A stretch of DNA of 64,000 nucleotides from Acanthochromis polyacanthus. Taxonomy: Eukaryota; Chordata; Actinopteri; Pomacentridae. Positions 1 through 14,300 of the stretch are shown here, in pieces. Numbering within the stretch: position 1 is the first letter of the stretch; each line of letters begins with the position of its first letter. The notes under the pieces were generated by a model that saw nothing but the letters and a program-made list of their open reading frames with translations, ran no database searches and was not told the origin of the DNA. Made by a program: the position numbers and the translations under genes. The DNA is taken from the NCBI RefSeq assembly GCF_021347895.1, contig NC_067116.1, positions 39,265,677-39,329,676 of the forward strand, in the 5' to 3' direction.

Positions 1-314
1 ATTCAAAACGAGTACGCAGAAGGTAAAAGCTCATACAAAACTCCATATACACAAACACAACAACGGGCTTTCTCCTTCGTAATTCCACTATTACACTTTG
101 GACTTGATGCAGGAGTTTGAGTTGAGTAAGATACAGTAGGTCCTACTGTTTGTGACTGATGCAAGACTGGACGACACACAGCTACTTAAGCAACACCACA
201 AGAGACACACACACCCATAATGTGCAATTCACGCGCAAAAACATGTAGAGTAAGAAGATTTCATAAGAATGTTTATACTAGTCACAAATTCAAATAGAAA
301 CTAGGCTTAAATTC

Positions 315-496
315 TAGGGCTGGACCCGAATATCCGAATATTCATTCGCTACGGCACTATCCAGATATTAATCTTGGTATCCGAATACCCCCCCGCCCCC
401 CGTCAGACGTTACGGGGCGGAACGAATATCTGGATATTCGTCTTTAATAGGGCCTGAATATTCGGAGGCCAGAAACCACTATTCGGGCCAGCCCTA
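315..496. mobile_element. hAT-type MITE in a map2k2 intron
   Basis: A 182 bp element with inverted ends: the left end reads TAGGGCTGGACCCGAATA and the right end is the complement of TAGGGCTGGCCCGAAT. The 8 bases TTAAATTC occur directly on both sides (307-314 and 497-504), a perfect 8 bp target-site duplication typical of hAT transposition. The interior is built of short GAATATTC/GGATATTC palindromes and a C-rich run and has no coding capacity. It lies downstream of map2k2 coding exon 4 in the direction of transcription. The superfamily call rests on duplication length and TAGGG-type ends; the family name is unknown. Confidence 0.85.
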
Positions 497-575
497 TTAA
501 ATTCACTAACAAGCTGCTCTCTGCTTGAGACATGTGAAACATACAGACCAAAACTATCGCTTTAAAGCAACATTA

Positions 576-4046
<3,471 letters not shown>

Positions 4047-4720
4047 TTCAATAACTACCCTAAACCACTTTCTGAAAACAGCACTAACCTGCAGTGAGCT
4101 GGGCAGCTGCTAATCTAACCTTTTCCTCGCTCGAAAGTCTGCCTGAAAAAGCAACAGGATCAGCTCTGGATGGCTAGTAACTTGGCTAGCTAACGTTAGC
4201 AAAGTTAGTACACTTTCGGTAGCATGTCAGTTACCTAATTTGGTAAAACGTACCATGCCGATGTACCCTTTTAAAGTGAGATAGTTTTTCTGGTTCATTT
4301 ATTGAACTCAGATTAAATACATTTCTATTTCTCTACTGCTTCTTCTGTGCTGTCTACCTGCTGCTACTAGCCATTAGCCACCTAGCTGCTACTAGCTAGC
4401 GCCAGCTCTTGGAAAAATCGTGCCCTGTGTCTCCTCGAGCCCTCCTCGCTTCTCAGCTTTCACAAGACACCGCGGTTTTAACCGGCAGCTACACCGGGAC
4501 ACCGACTCGGTAGGCTTCCCTCGGCATCCGAACAACGAATCCCTCCGTGTTGCGGCTCGGGGTGTGGGGCTCCCGGAGCGAGAAAAAGGGCTTCGACTCC
4601 GACTGCTGGTGCCTCAATACAGGAAGCAGCAGCTGCCTGCAGCATCAGACCTGTGTGACACCCACCGGGAGAACCGCTCGTTCACGGACCTACACTGTCT
4701 GACAAGTTGATTCAAGATGT
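4047..4720 (-). promoter_or_regulatory. map2k2 promoter and 5' leader region
   Basis: Sequence upstream of the map2k2 start codon. From 4410 to 4720 it becomes GC- and CpG-rich, unlike the AT-rich flanks, as expected for a housekeeping promoter. On the minus strand a pyrimidine-rich run ending in CAG (GCTGTTTTCAG, up to about 4074) lies 28 bases before the start codon. It could be a 3' splice site, with a non-coding first exon in the CpG-rich block. No TATA box is obvious. Exact transcription starts cannot be read from sequence. Confidence 0.45.
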
Positions 4721-5134
4721 GCAAAAATCTCACGGGGGGTGTGCAACAGTTGCAGTTTGTTGCACACACCTCCGGTATGCTGTTTTTAATGAGTTTAACC
4801 GTATCTTATCCGCCCTCTGCAGCTTTCTTATGTGTTTAATGGCAGTTTGTAAACACGCAGTAAAGCACAGTACTGCCACCCGCTGGCAGCAGGCAGGAAC
4901 TGCAGGTTTGCTATTATCGAGGAGAGGCATATAATACATAACAAAAACTAGAACTTAACGAACCTTTGCAGAAAAAATAATTACAGCGGCTACTATTACA
5001 GTCAAGAACCCATATCTCACAGTGAACGTAAAACATCTAGTGTTAAAGCTATACTAATCAAAATCCAGCATTAAAAATATTCGTTTTTAATATTTTGCAC
5101 ATTAATTTAACTACCTTTTTAAAAAATAAAATCA

Positions 5135-6640
5135 GTCCTGATTAAAACTACCAAATACTAATTCATTTATATGATTTAAGGCTTTAAATGGCAGTGTATG
5201 CACATAGTACCAGTGTTATAAATGAAAAAAATATATAAGTATGAAACATTTTCTATTTTCTATACTAAATGCTAAGAGGATTCTTTTCATTTTTTTTTAC
5301 AATCACAATCTATAATATTTTAGCAAATAGCAATAAAATTGATTCTAATGCATTATTATGTTTTGTGCAGTGACAGATTTAAAAATCCTCACACTTAGGA
5401 CCTTAAAGACACAAATGTCCTCATCCACAGACAGCCATAAAAGTATTAGGTATATTAATATTTTCTACATTCATTGAGCACACTTTTGAATCATCATCAG
5501 ACCTGATCATATCTATAGATTTATATATAGATATATACAGATGTATACATATAGTTATATGTAGATGTAGACACACACATATACCGGGCTTTGCAAAAGT
5601 TCTGTTACACTCGGTTTCATGATCTTTAGAGACGTTTACATGTCGGAGTGAAAAATTCCATTAAATAAACTGAAAGTTCTACCTTATAGGCAGGTGTCCT
5701 TAATACAAATTTTTTTCTCCGGTGAAGTTGTATCAAGATGGAAGTCAAAAGAGTTGAGATATCTGTTCTCCTTTGTGCTGAACATCAGCCGGATGACCGT
5801 CCACAGAGTTGCGGAGAGGCTAAAGAACTTGAAAGATCACTGAAAGATCTTCACCATTCTTGAGCCTCTCCGCGACCCTGTGGACGGTCATCCGGCTGAT
5901 GTTCAGCTGCTTGGCTCTGTCAGACTTGCTGTGGCCAGCATGAAGGAGAGCAGATATCTCAACTCTTTTGACTTCCAACTTGATACAACTTCACCGGAGA
6001 AAAAAATTGTATTAAGGACACCTGCCTATAAGGTAGAACTTTCAGTTTATTTAATGGAATTTTTCACTCCAACATGTAAACGTCTCTAAAGATCATGAAA
6101 CCGTGTAACAGAACTTTTGCAAAGCCCGGTATATATATATATATATATAAATAATAGATTTTTTTGCTCATTTCTTTCTATAGTTAGGTTTATATATTAT
6201 GATTATTATTTTTGCTTTAATTTTTTTGCCAATTTTTTCTGTATTTAGGTTTTTATAGATTTTTTTTTGGTTTATGTATTTATTTATTTTGCATTTTTTC
6301 TATATTTGGGTCTTAAAGAGTTAAACTAAATGGTAAATATAATTATTATTTTGATTTCCCAGTCTGGGAAATGTCAATGATTAGCAACAAAATTGACTCC
6401 GACGCATTGCTATTTTTTTAGGCAGCGTTTTGCTAACTCATATTAAGGATCTTCAAGACAAAAATCCCCTCATCAACAAACTGTAATAAGATGATGTAAT
6501 AATATTATTGTCCACTTTTTAACCAACATCAAACCTGATCATAACTACCAAATATTACATCATTTTTAGCAACCATTGAAAAGACAGTTTGTTCACATAA
6601 TGACTAAAAAAAAAAAAAAAACTAAATGCTAAGAGGATTT
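5135..6640. repeat. Diverged tandem repeat, about three units, split by a transposon
   Basis: The junction phrase ACCTGATCAT occurs at 5501 and 6533, and a related CCTGATTAAAACTACC at about 5135. Each is followed by CTACCAAATA-type sequence in the first and third units. Further shared phrases recur in order: AAATGCTAAGAGGATT at 5267 and 6625, and GACCTTAAAGACA...CCTCATC against GATCTTCAAGACA...CCTCATC at about 5400 and 6448. The first unit is about 365 bp. The second is interrupted by the foldback element at 5584-6129. Units are clearly diverged, so the array is old. No coding capacity. Confidence 0.6.
5584..6129. mobile_element. Foldback Tc1/mariner-like element with two transposase-derived arms
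   Basis: A 546 bp element flanked by TA on both sides. The ends are perfect inverted repeats, CCGGGCTTTGCAAAAG on the left and its complement on the right. The similarity continues inward for about 240 bp, so the whole element is a large imperfect hairpin with a loop near 5835-5860. Both arms carry the same start of a transposase frame. The right arm read on the minus strand (about 5994 down to 5860) encodes a helix-turn-helix segment with the phrases KSDRAKQLNISRMTV and HRVAERLK. The left arm has an internally deleted version starting MEVKRVEISVLL. TA targets and this HTH point to the IS630-Tc1-mariner superfamily. The catalytic domain is absent, so the element is non-autonomous. Confidence 0.85.
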
Positions 6641-7299
6641 CTTTTTTGCATCATCAGTCTGGCAATATGTCAATGATTATTTTCCAACAGAAAAAGATTA
6701 AAATTTTCACGTTAACTTGTAGTCTATGTGTAACATCCGCTATAGTTTATGACTCTTATCAAACTTTTGATCCGTCTTTCAGCTCTCAAAAAAAAAAAAA
6801 CCTAAATCATTGGGAGATGAGGCTAGAATTTCAAAATAAACAACTTTGACACATGTTTACTGTAAATGATTAAAAAATCTACAATCAAATGTCATGAAAC
6901 AATTCTAAATTTGTACAAAACAATGTATATTTTCTTCAGCCAGTTCTGCAGACATCCTGAACACTTCATCTCAGTGGATCCTGTCACTGATGGAATTCAG
7001 GCCGAACACACATTGACCATTTTTCAAAATAAAATAATGGCAGACAGGTTTTTAAGAACTGATTTTAATTAATTCCACACGTCAATAACAGCTGTTAGAA
7101 TACGATCATTTTAAACTTTACAGTTTTATCCTCAACAGGCATCAAATGTGTCCCCAGATCTGAGCATTTGGTACAGGACAGAACAACCCACACCTTGACC
7201 AGTCCTCACAGTCTCTCAGTGGCATCCGCTCCCAGTGCTGCTGCCCTCAACAGCTTCTTATTGTCCGTCTGCCTACAGGAACAACTGGAGGCAATTCAA
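6641..7299. other. AT-rich intergenic sequence, no gene seen
   Basis: Intergenic DNA between the tandem-repeat field and the probable 3' end of pias4. It holds poly(A) runs and low-complexity AT sequence. The open frames are short and show no recognizable domain. Nothing functional is visible. Confidence 0.5.
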
Positions 7300-10270
7300 G
7301 GCTTAATAAAATATTTAAATTTTATTGTCTTTTAATATGAACATATAAAAAACACAACAAACAAAACATTTACATCATGGATTGTAAGCCTCTGCCCATG
7401 CTACCTTATGCATTAGAAGAAGAAGAAGAAGAGATGCCACTACAAAAAGACCAGACCCTCAGCTCTCTGTCAAGCTCCAACGCAACCTGCAAACTTATCT
7501 GGCTCAGTTCCACAGTAGCAACCTGCACCACTTCTCATCTTTAACCATAAGATAATGAGAAGTTTAGGAGATCCACTCAAATAATGACCTTCTATACCTA
7601 GCAACAAATGAACAATGTCATTTTCATATGTATAGCAGTTACTTACAAATACAAACCGCCCAGTTGAACACAGGTATTAGAGTTCTTTACATTTTGCTTC
7701 AAAGTGTCTCGTATAGAATATCCTTTTCAGGGTCAGACTTTGATGTATTACAGGCAAAGTGCCATCAATCAATTTTGCGTGGATCCCCAAATTTTTTTCA
7801 TATGTATATCGATTTTTTAAGCTGTCAAAAGAAGGAGAAAAATGGAAGACGAGATTAGACTCAATCCACTTTTTCAACCGTCGACCCTATCAGAGGATGC
7901 GCTTGCAACAGCGAGGCCCTGGATCGATGTGTAAAAGTCATTTCTCTGTGCATCTGAGCAAGGCGAAATAAAAACCGATCTCGTGCCGATCAAACCGCAA
8001 CAAAAAGGATGGCGATGGAGGGAAGCACGCCATGCAGAACTCCTCCCCGAGCCTCTACCCCGACGTCCTCCAGGTGTCACACAGTGAAGAAGGTTTCACA
8101 TTTTCTGATCCCTACGCATGAGATGAACCGGTCGCAGCGGTCAGGGATCCTTGATTAATACTCACTACAAGACTGCTTTCAAACAAATAAGCCATAAATT
8201 CGGGGATGGTATCAGATGAAAGTGCAAACAGCCCTAGCAACAGGACAACACCTTTTCTGAACACCACACAAACGCTGATGATCTCCCTGCAGGCGCATCT
8301 AAAGCCTGCACATCCCAACTCTCCCTATCTGAGGAGCGGCCATCGCATACTGACGGTACTAGTGCAGGTGCAGAGGAATATTAGTTGTAAGCCAACAGCA
8401 TGTAGCAATTAAAGTCCAATTCTATTCCAGCAAATAGATACGACCTTATCTACACTGAGAGGAATCAGAGAGGGGGGTGCTGGACGAAGCAACTCTGCTT
8501 GTTCCAGACGGGACTATTTGTAACCCAATCGATGACTTTAAACTTGGTGTAGTTGCACTAACTGACACTTCATTAGGTTTCGTTGCGTCAGACGTGTCCA
8601 ATCCCACCAAAGCCAGGTGCTCTGAACGGCGCTCTGACTCAGTCCGGATTCATTCAGAGGGAAAAGAGAAGCAGTGATCATCACAAGCAGAGCCATGAGC
8701 CTGGATCAACCACACGTCTACACCCAAAATCCCAGCAGCAGAGGTGTCCTGATTTCTGCGATCAACAGCTACGGTCTGTACAAAACTACAGCCAAATATT
8801 ATGTAGATTTACCAGAAACAACTGTTAAGAGAATGTGAAGCAAATAAATAAATTATTTCAAAGCAGAAACACAACATGGGATAAAAGGATTACAGCACTT
8901 CTAATAATGTTCTTCTGTCCATTTCTCTGACTTGAAACTCATAAATGGAATAAAACACCTTCTCTCAGACTGGGTTCTCCTCAACCAGCCAGCTCAACTG
9001 GCCTGAACACAATGGGCTCCAATCTTCACCACTTAACAAAAAAAAGGCACCAAAACCTCAAAACCATTTCCTGTCTGCGACTTCTTAAAATACATCTGCT
9101 TCGGCACAGCTGCCGTACAGTAAATTTGATGATGCGACCACATGGAATTCTGAAAAATCAACTCCAGCCAAATCCTGTCAAAGATACAAATGCAGCATCG
9201 TTTTCAGAGACCACCCATAAGTTTCAGCTTCACTCGCACCTACAGCCAGCCTGGCGATCCACAAACTAACTCACCTTCAACCAAAGAGTTTGTTGCTGCA
9301 CTGGGGACAGAGCTGCATGGAACAATGGAATTAAAAAAAGAAAGAAACAAAAATGCAGGAAAACAATCTCCAGTGTAAAATTGGCTTCAGAAAAACTCGT
9401 CAATTCTTCTGTCCTCTGCTTCTTTCAAAGCTACTCTCCGGTCAGTCTGCCAAGTTTTTATGACTGAGGTAGGTTCTCTTTATCTAAGGACAAAATAAAA
9501 ATGGAAAGCATCACACATTGAGGCCAGTATTGTGTTCTGCCTTTTCAAAATTAAAAGGATAAGTTCCTGAAAAAACTAAACAACTCAAAAAAAAAAAATT
9601 CAAGCTTTGAATCATTCTGTGAACAAAGAACACAATAGCAGAGGTTTGAATTTGCATCACACTCCAGGTATTGCTGCCGTGTCCTCCCCTAAATTATTCA
9701 TGCCTTTTCATTTGTTGTTTTTCACCTTCGAACTAAAAAAAAAAAATCTACTGAGGAGCCTCCATTTTCAACTCGCCTGTTCATCACAAATGTGACAAAA
9801 ACCGCAAACATTGAACGCCCATGGCTAAAAGGAGCCCGCAATTCCAAGTCATATACAAAGAGAGATGAGGGGGCTAGAGAGGGAATAGTCTGGAAAGAGA
9901 GAAGCAAGGGTGGTGGTGGTGGTGGTGTGGTGCTCGATCCATTCGGTCTCTTTAGCAGAGGCAGGACGGTACAGATATTCACTGCAAGGTGACAATTGGC
10001 CAGAAAGAGTTAGAGTTGCTTCCAGTGGTGCACAGTACAAAGAGGAATCCTTATCACTCTAGACTGAAGATTCATGAACAGTGCATGTTTGAAGGTGTGT
10101 TTGTCTCGTCTGGATATAAACCAGAGCTGCTAAAAGGCTCTGATGATTTGGGCATGAGGGAAGGTTGTTGCATCTGGTGGATCACTGTGTTCCTGTCCTC
10201 AAGTTTTCAGCCCCCTGCCTCTCTGTCTGTGTGTGTGTGTGTCAGTCTGTGAGGGGACAGAGCTGCAGGG
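7300..10270 (-). other. Probable pias4 3' untranslated region
   Basis: About 3 kb downstream of the pias4 stop codon without a recognizable coding exon on either strand. Scanning down the minus strand from the stop, the first convincing AATAAA is at 7326-7321, so the last exon could extend to about 7300. The stretch contains a GAA/CTT-rich run near 7418 and short GT repeats near 10230. If real, this is a long UTR with room for post-transcriptional control. A nearer non-canonical poly(A) signal cannot be excluded. Confidence 0.4.
7321..7326 (-). terminator. Candidate pias4 poly(A) signal (AATAAA on the minus strand)
   Basis: TTTATT on the plus strand reads AATAAA on the minus strand, and an ATTAAA variant lies just upstream of it at about 7336-7331. 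Sequence 20-60 bases downstream contains TTGTTCCTGT, a weak U/GU-rich element. It is the first strong hexamer I found after the pias4 stop. Confidence 0.4.
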
Positions 10271-11286
10271 TCAGTAGGCAGTGACGAGGTCCTTGTCGTA
10301 GTTGTATCGGCCCCTCTTCGGGGCGGGACTGTCGGCGCTGTCCTCAGTGTCCTCACTGTCTCCTCCAGCCCCGCCCCCCTCCTCCTCAGAGGACGAGTCC
10401 AGAGTCAGATCTACCACCACTCCTCCTCCCGGCGCCACGGCAGCTCCTCCCGTGACTCCCGCCATCCCCGCTGAACCGCTTCCAGATTTGCCCGTCAGAC
10501 TGGTGCTGCTGTGGGCCGGTGAATGACCGTTTGCTTCAGGAATGCCTACAGAGAGACGTGCCGTTTTAAGGAAGGATTTACTGCAGCAGACGACACTAGG
10601 GATGTTTGTTTCAGGACTCATGCAGATTTTTGCTAGTCCTGTAATGCAGACAACCGATACTTGGAACCGGTGGGCATTAAAAGTTGTATATTAACAGGAG
10701 CTTGTCATTCATAAGTGGGGTTCTTCATTAATATGGTTTACTACCACTGAATATGTACAACAGAAATAGGACGAAACATATCAGAGAATCACGTGACATT
10801 AAGATTACTCTCCTCTGTGTACTCTGTGACATCAATCAATCGAGATTGAACAGCTTGTCTCCTACAGTTACGTCTGCTGTTCTTCTGTTTTTTTAATCTT
10901 ACACTGTTGTATCACTTTTATTGCACACTAAGGTCCATATCTTAAAGCACTAATCTGTGGCTGCCGCCTAACTTAGCTTTTCGCTCTTAGTGTAGCCTCA
11001 GCCACTGCCAAAGCACCGAGCAGTTTCTGATTCTGTGGCGATTGCTGTGCTTTTTGTTTGGTGTTTGCAGGTTGTGTCTATGCTAGAGACACATATTTGT
11101 CAGTCAGAGCAGACTGTTAACTTCAACCTTACTTTAGAAAGCTGTTACTGCAGTCCAGACAGCATCATCTTAATGTGCAATAACCATTTCATACCGAGCA
11201 TTTTACTTGCATCAGTCACTTTGAAGCAGACGTTGCACCTCATTGCACTGCTACACTTTTTTAAAATAAATACTTGTTTCTATTTA

Positions 11287-11320
<34 letters not shown>

Positions 11321-14300
11321 ATACTATATTTATACAGCTGTTCGTTGTTTGTTATACTACGTTATTTTTGATTTTTTGGAAGTGCCAACAAAGTTTCGCT
11401 GCAGAAATGCAATGACAATAAATATCATAGAATTAGCCACAAGCTAAACAGTAAAAGCTTTTAGTGATGGGCTCATCCTAGCATCGTGAGCAAAGTAAGT
11501 TCCAGCTGCACTGACAACAACAAGAATTATTCAGGTATTTTCAGTACAACAGGAAAACTAAGCATGCTTGTGGAGGACTACATTGTTTCTTGCAACTTTA
11601 TAACAACAACAATAACAATAAAAATAATAATAATAGCATCGTGCAGACACGGCTCTGCTCCTGCTAATTCACTGGAGTTGCTCTATTCGGCAAAATGTAC
11701 CATCTTTCTGTGTAAAAAATAGCTTTCAGAGCTGATTGGACATGTAACAGCCAATCAGATAGCAGCTGCATCAGAGCCAAAGTAGCCCATTTAATGTATT
11801 TTAATTGATTATTACTTAATAAAAATAACAATACTGACAGTCATGAAAATGTCCAGTATCAGCCCTGCTAATCGGTTGTTTCCTCGTTAATTCTACAGAA
11901 AAGATGCATTCACACAGAAAGAAAAAGAGGGCTAAATGACACTGTGTTATACTCACATATATCAACAACAGGGTACTCTGGTGTGTTGCTGCGTTCTCTT
12001 TCCCTGTCCCTTTCCTTGTCATCTCTGATGGGTCGCCAGGAGCCGTCTGTTAAGTACTCAATCTCCTCGATGTCCTCACTTGTCTCTTTCAGAATCTCAG
12101 ATAACAGCCTGAAATGCACACTGCTGGTTAGAAGGGCCTCACAAAGCAGATTTTACACAAGAAAATGAACAACAATCAGTTCAAATACAGGAATCTAGCA
12201 GAGGTCTGGATTAGCTGAATCTCGTAGCGTTGGTAAATCCTGCGTTCAACTGATTGTATCTGTCATTCTGTATCCACAAACTACTTTACCGTGCTGATCA
12301 TATCTGTACAATCTTAACCATTTACATTAAATAAGATTTTATTCAAACTGTGCGCCATGAGCAAGTTAACAAAAGACACTTCCCTCTTCCTAATTATTAA
12401 CTGAAAATCCCACCGAGCATTTAATAATCAAGCTGATAAACCTGAAACTTTAGGTCAGCTGGAAAAAGGGACTTTCACACAAGCTTAATTTAGGGAATGC
12501 AAATATACCTCGCAGCCAAAGTGAAGCACAATACTTTCACTCATTGGGAGAGTAAGGGAGTGCCTGTGATCACTGCTTTTCATTTGCAGGAAATTACACG
12601 CCCAAATTGTTGTGGATGAAAATATTCTTTAGTGAAATTTTATGACAAAATGGAATGCAGTGTCATTTTGTAGTGTTGTCTGAAGAGTTGCCTGCACTCC
12701 ATAAACACATGCCGAGTCTTCTTCAGTCCCATGACTACATGTTTCTTTACAACATAACGTCACCAAACAGAACATTTAGAGGATTACAAATTTGGCATTT
12801 TAACGTGATTGCTCTTGCAGAAATACAAAACGCATCAGATAACCGCCCTTCCATGCTATGCAAAATATTCAAAAGTATATAATTGAAACTCAATAGGCTG
12901 GCACATGGTTCAGCGTGTGTGAAGAGCCCTAAAACTTCCATGCAGTTTGAATTATTTTCCCTAGGTTGACTTCAGCATGCAGATGGTTAAGGGTATATGT
13001 TGTGAACTTTCTGAATTTATTGAAAGGAAAACACAGCTGCAGGGGTAGGACAAGTCAGAGCGTGATTCGGTCTACTCACCCATCGATGGTGAGCAGCTCA
13101 AATGGAGCCGGTTTGTCACAGACAGGGCAAGTCCATGTGGGCTTCTTCTCATTCATCTGCAGGAAGAAGACTGCGTCGAAACACTGGAGATGAGCACAAG
13201 TTAACACTCGGCAGGGCACACCGAGCCGCATCTTCACCAGCTGGGAAAAAGAGAAAGACAAGATGTAAGCATTTCAGGTAAAGACTTTGGAGACTTGTCA
13301 TTTCTAAATATGCTAGATTTGAGAAGATGTACTCACTGGACAGATGAGAGAAACTCGGAGGCCTGTGGTTGCAATTTCGCTTTCTGGGTCAAAACGTAGT
13401 TTGTCTTGGACTGTAGATAAATGATAGGAAAACAGTTGCGTAAACAGGTTGCATTGTTTGAGTTCAGATGGGTTCACAGTCAATGACTTCTAGAGACAAC
13501 ATGTCATGCTCAGGATTTCATAAGGTAGAAGCAGAAGCACCACTTACTGCGTTCACGACAGCGTTCTGCACTCTCAACAGAGCAGAGCTTGAGTTGGCTG
13601 AAGAGGTCTGCCGCAGTGAAGACCCTCACTAAATAAACTGCCACCGAGTACCGCTGAAAACACAGAGTCACAGGTTGTTAGCATTTAATTCACGAAGGTA
13701 CCCATCAAATGTTGAGCACCGATAGTGGCTCAAAGGGCTGTTATAAATAAAACATTAACACAAGATTTATCATGGTAGAAATTCACCTTCCTCTGCATAT
13801 TTTAGAGGAAGGATCATGGAAATCTGCACTGGAAATATCCTTATTAATGAAAGATAAGCTCCTACATTATATATGCATGTTAATAAAACCAAATAAGTGA
13901 GAAAAAACTGACAGCAAATGTCTTCTATTAAAGAATGTCCACTATCTCTCGGAGCTTTGTTATAATTCATTTAACCCTGAAGGAATGTTGAAGAAAAACA
14001 TTTACGCTTTAAAGCAAACACGACGCTCTGCTTAAATATTTTAAATTTCAATAGACTGAACTCCTCAAAATCGTTTCCTCTTGGATTGAGTATGCAAAGA
14101 AGTAAATTTTTTTTTCATATGCTGTACTACAAACAAAAATTTCATCTTCATTAACTTGTTCTTTTCATCTGGAATTAACATATAAGGAAACCTTACCATT
14201 GTTCATCCCTCACTGGTTTATAAAACAGCACTTAAAAAAATGTGCCAACAAGAGTAAGTGTGTGTTTATTAGTGTCCCAGCTCCTTATCTGGACGAGCCT

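Noticed and set aside
11001..11440. Possible LINE or SINE 3' tail (TTTCGCTGCAGAAATGCAATGACAATAAA-like end)
   Set aside because: The ending resembles tails common in fish repeats, and a similar ending occurs near 41300 and 41650, but I could not define an element body or boundaries.
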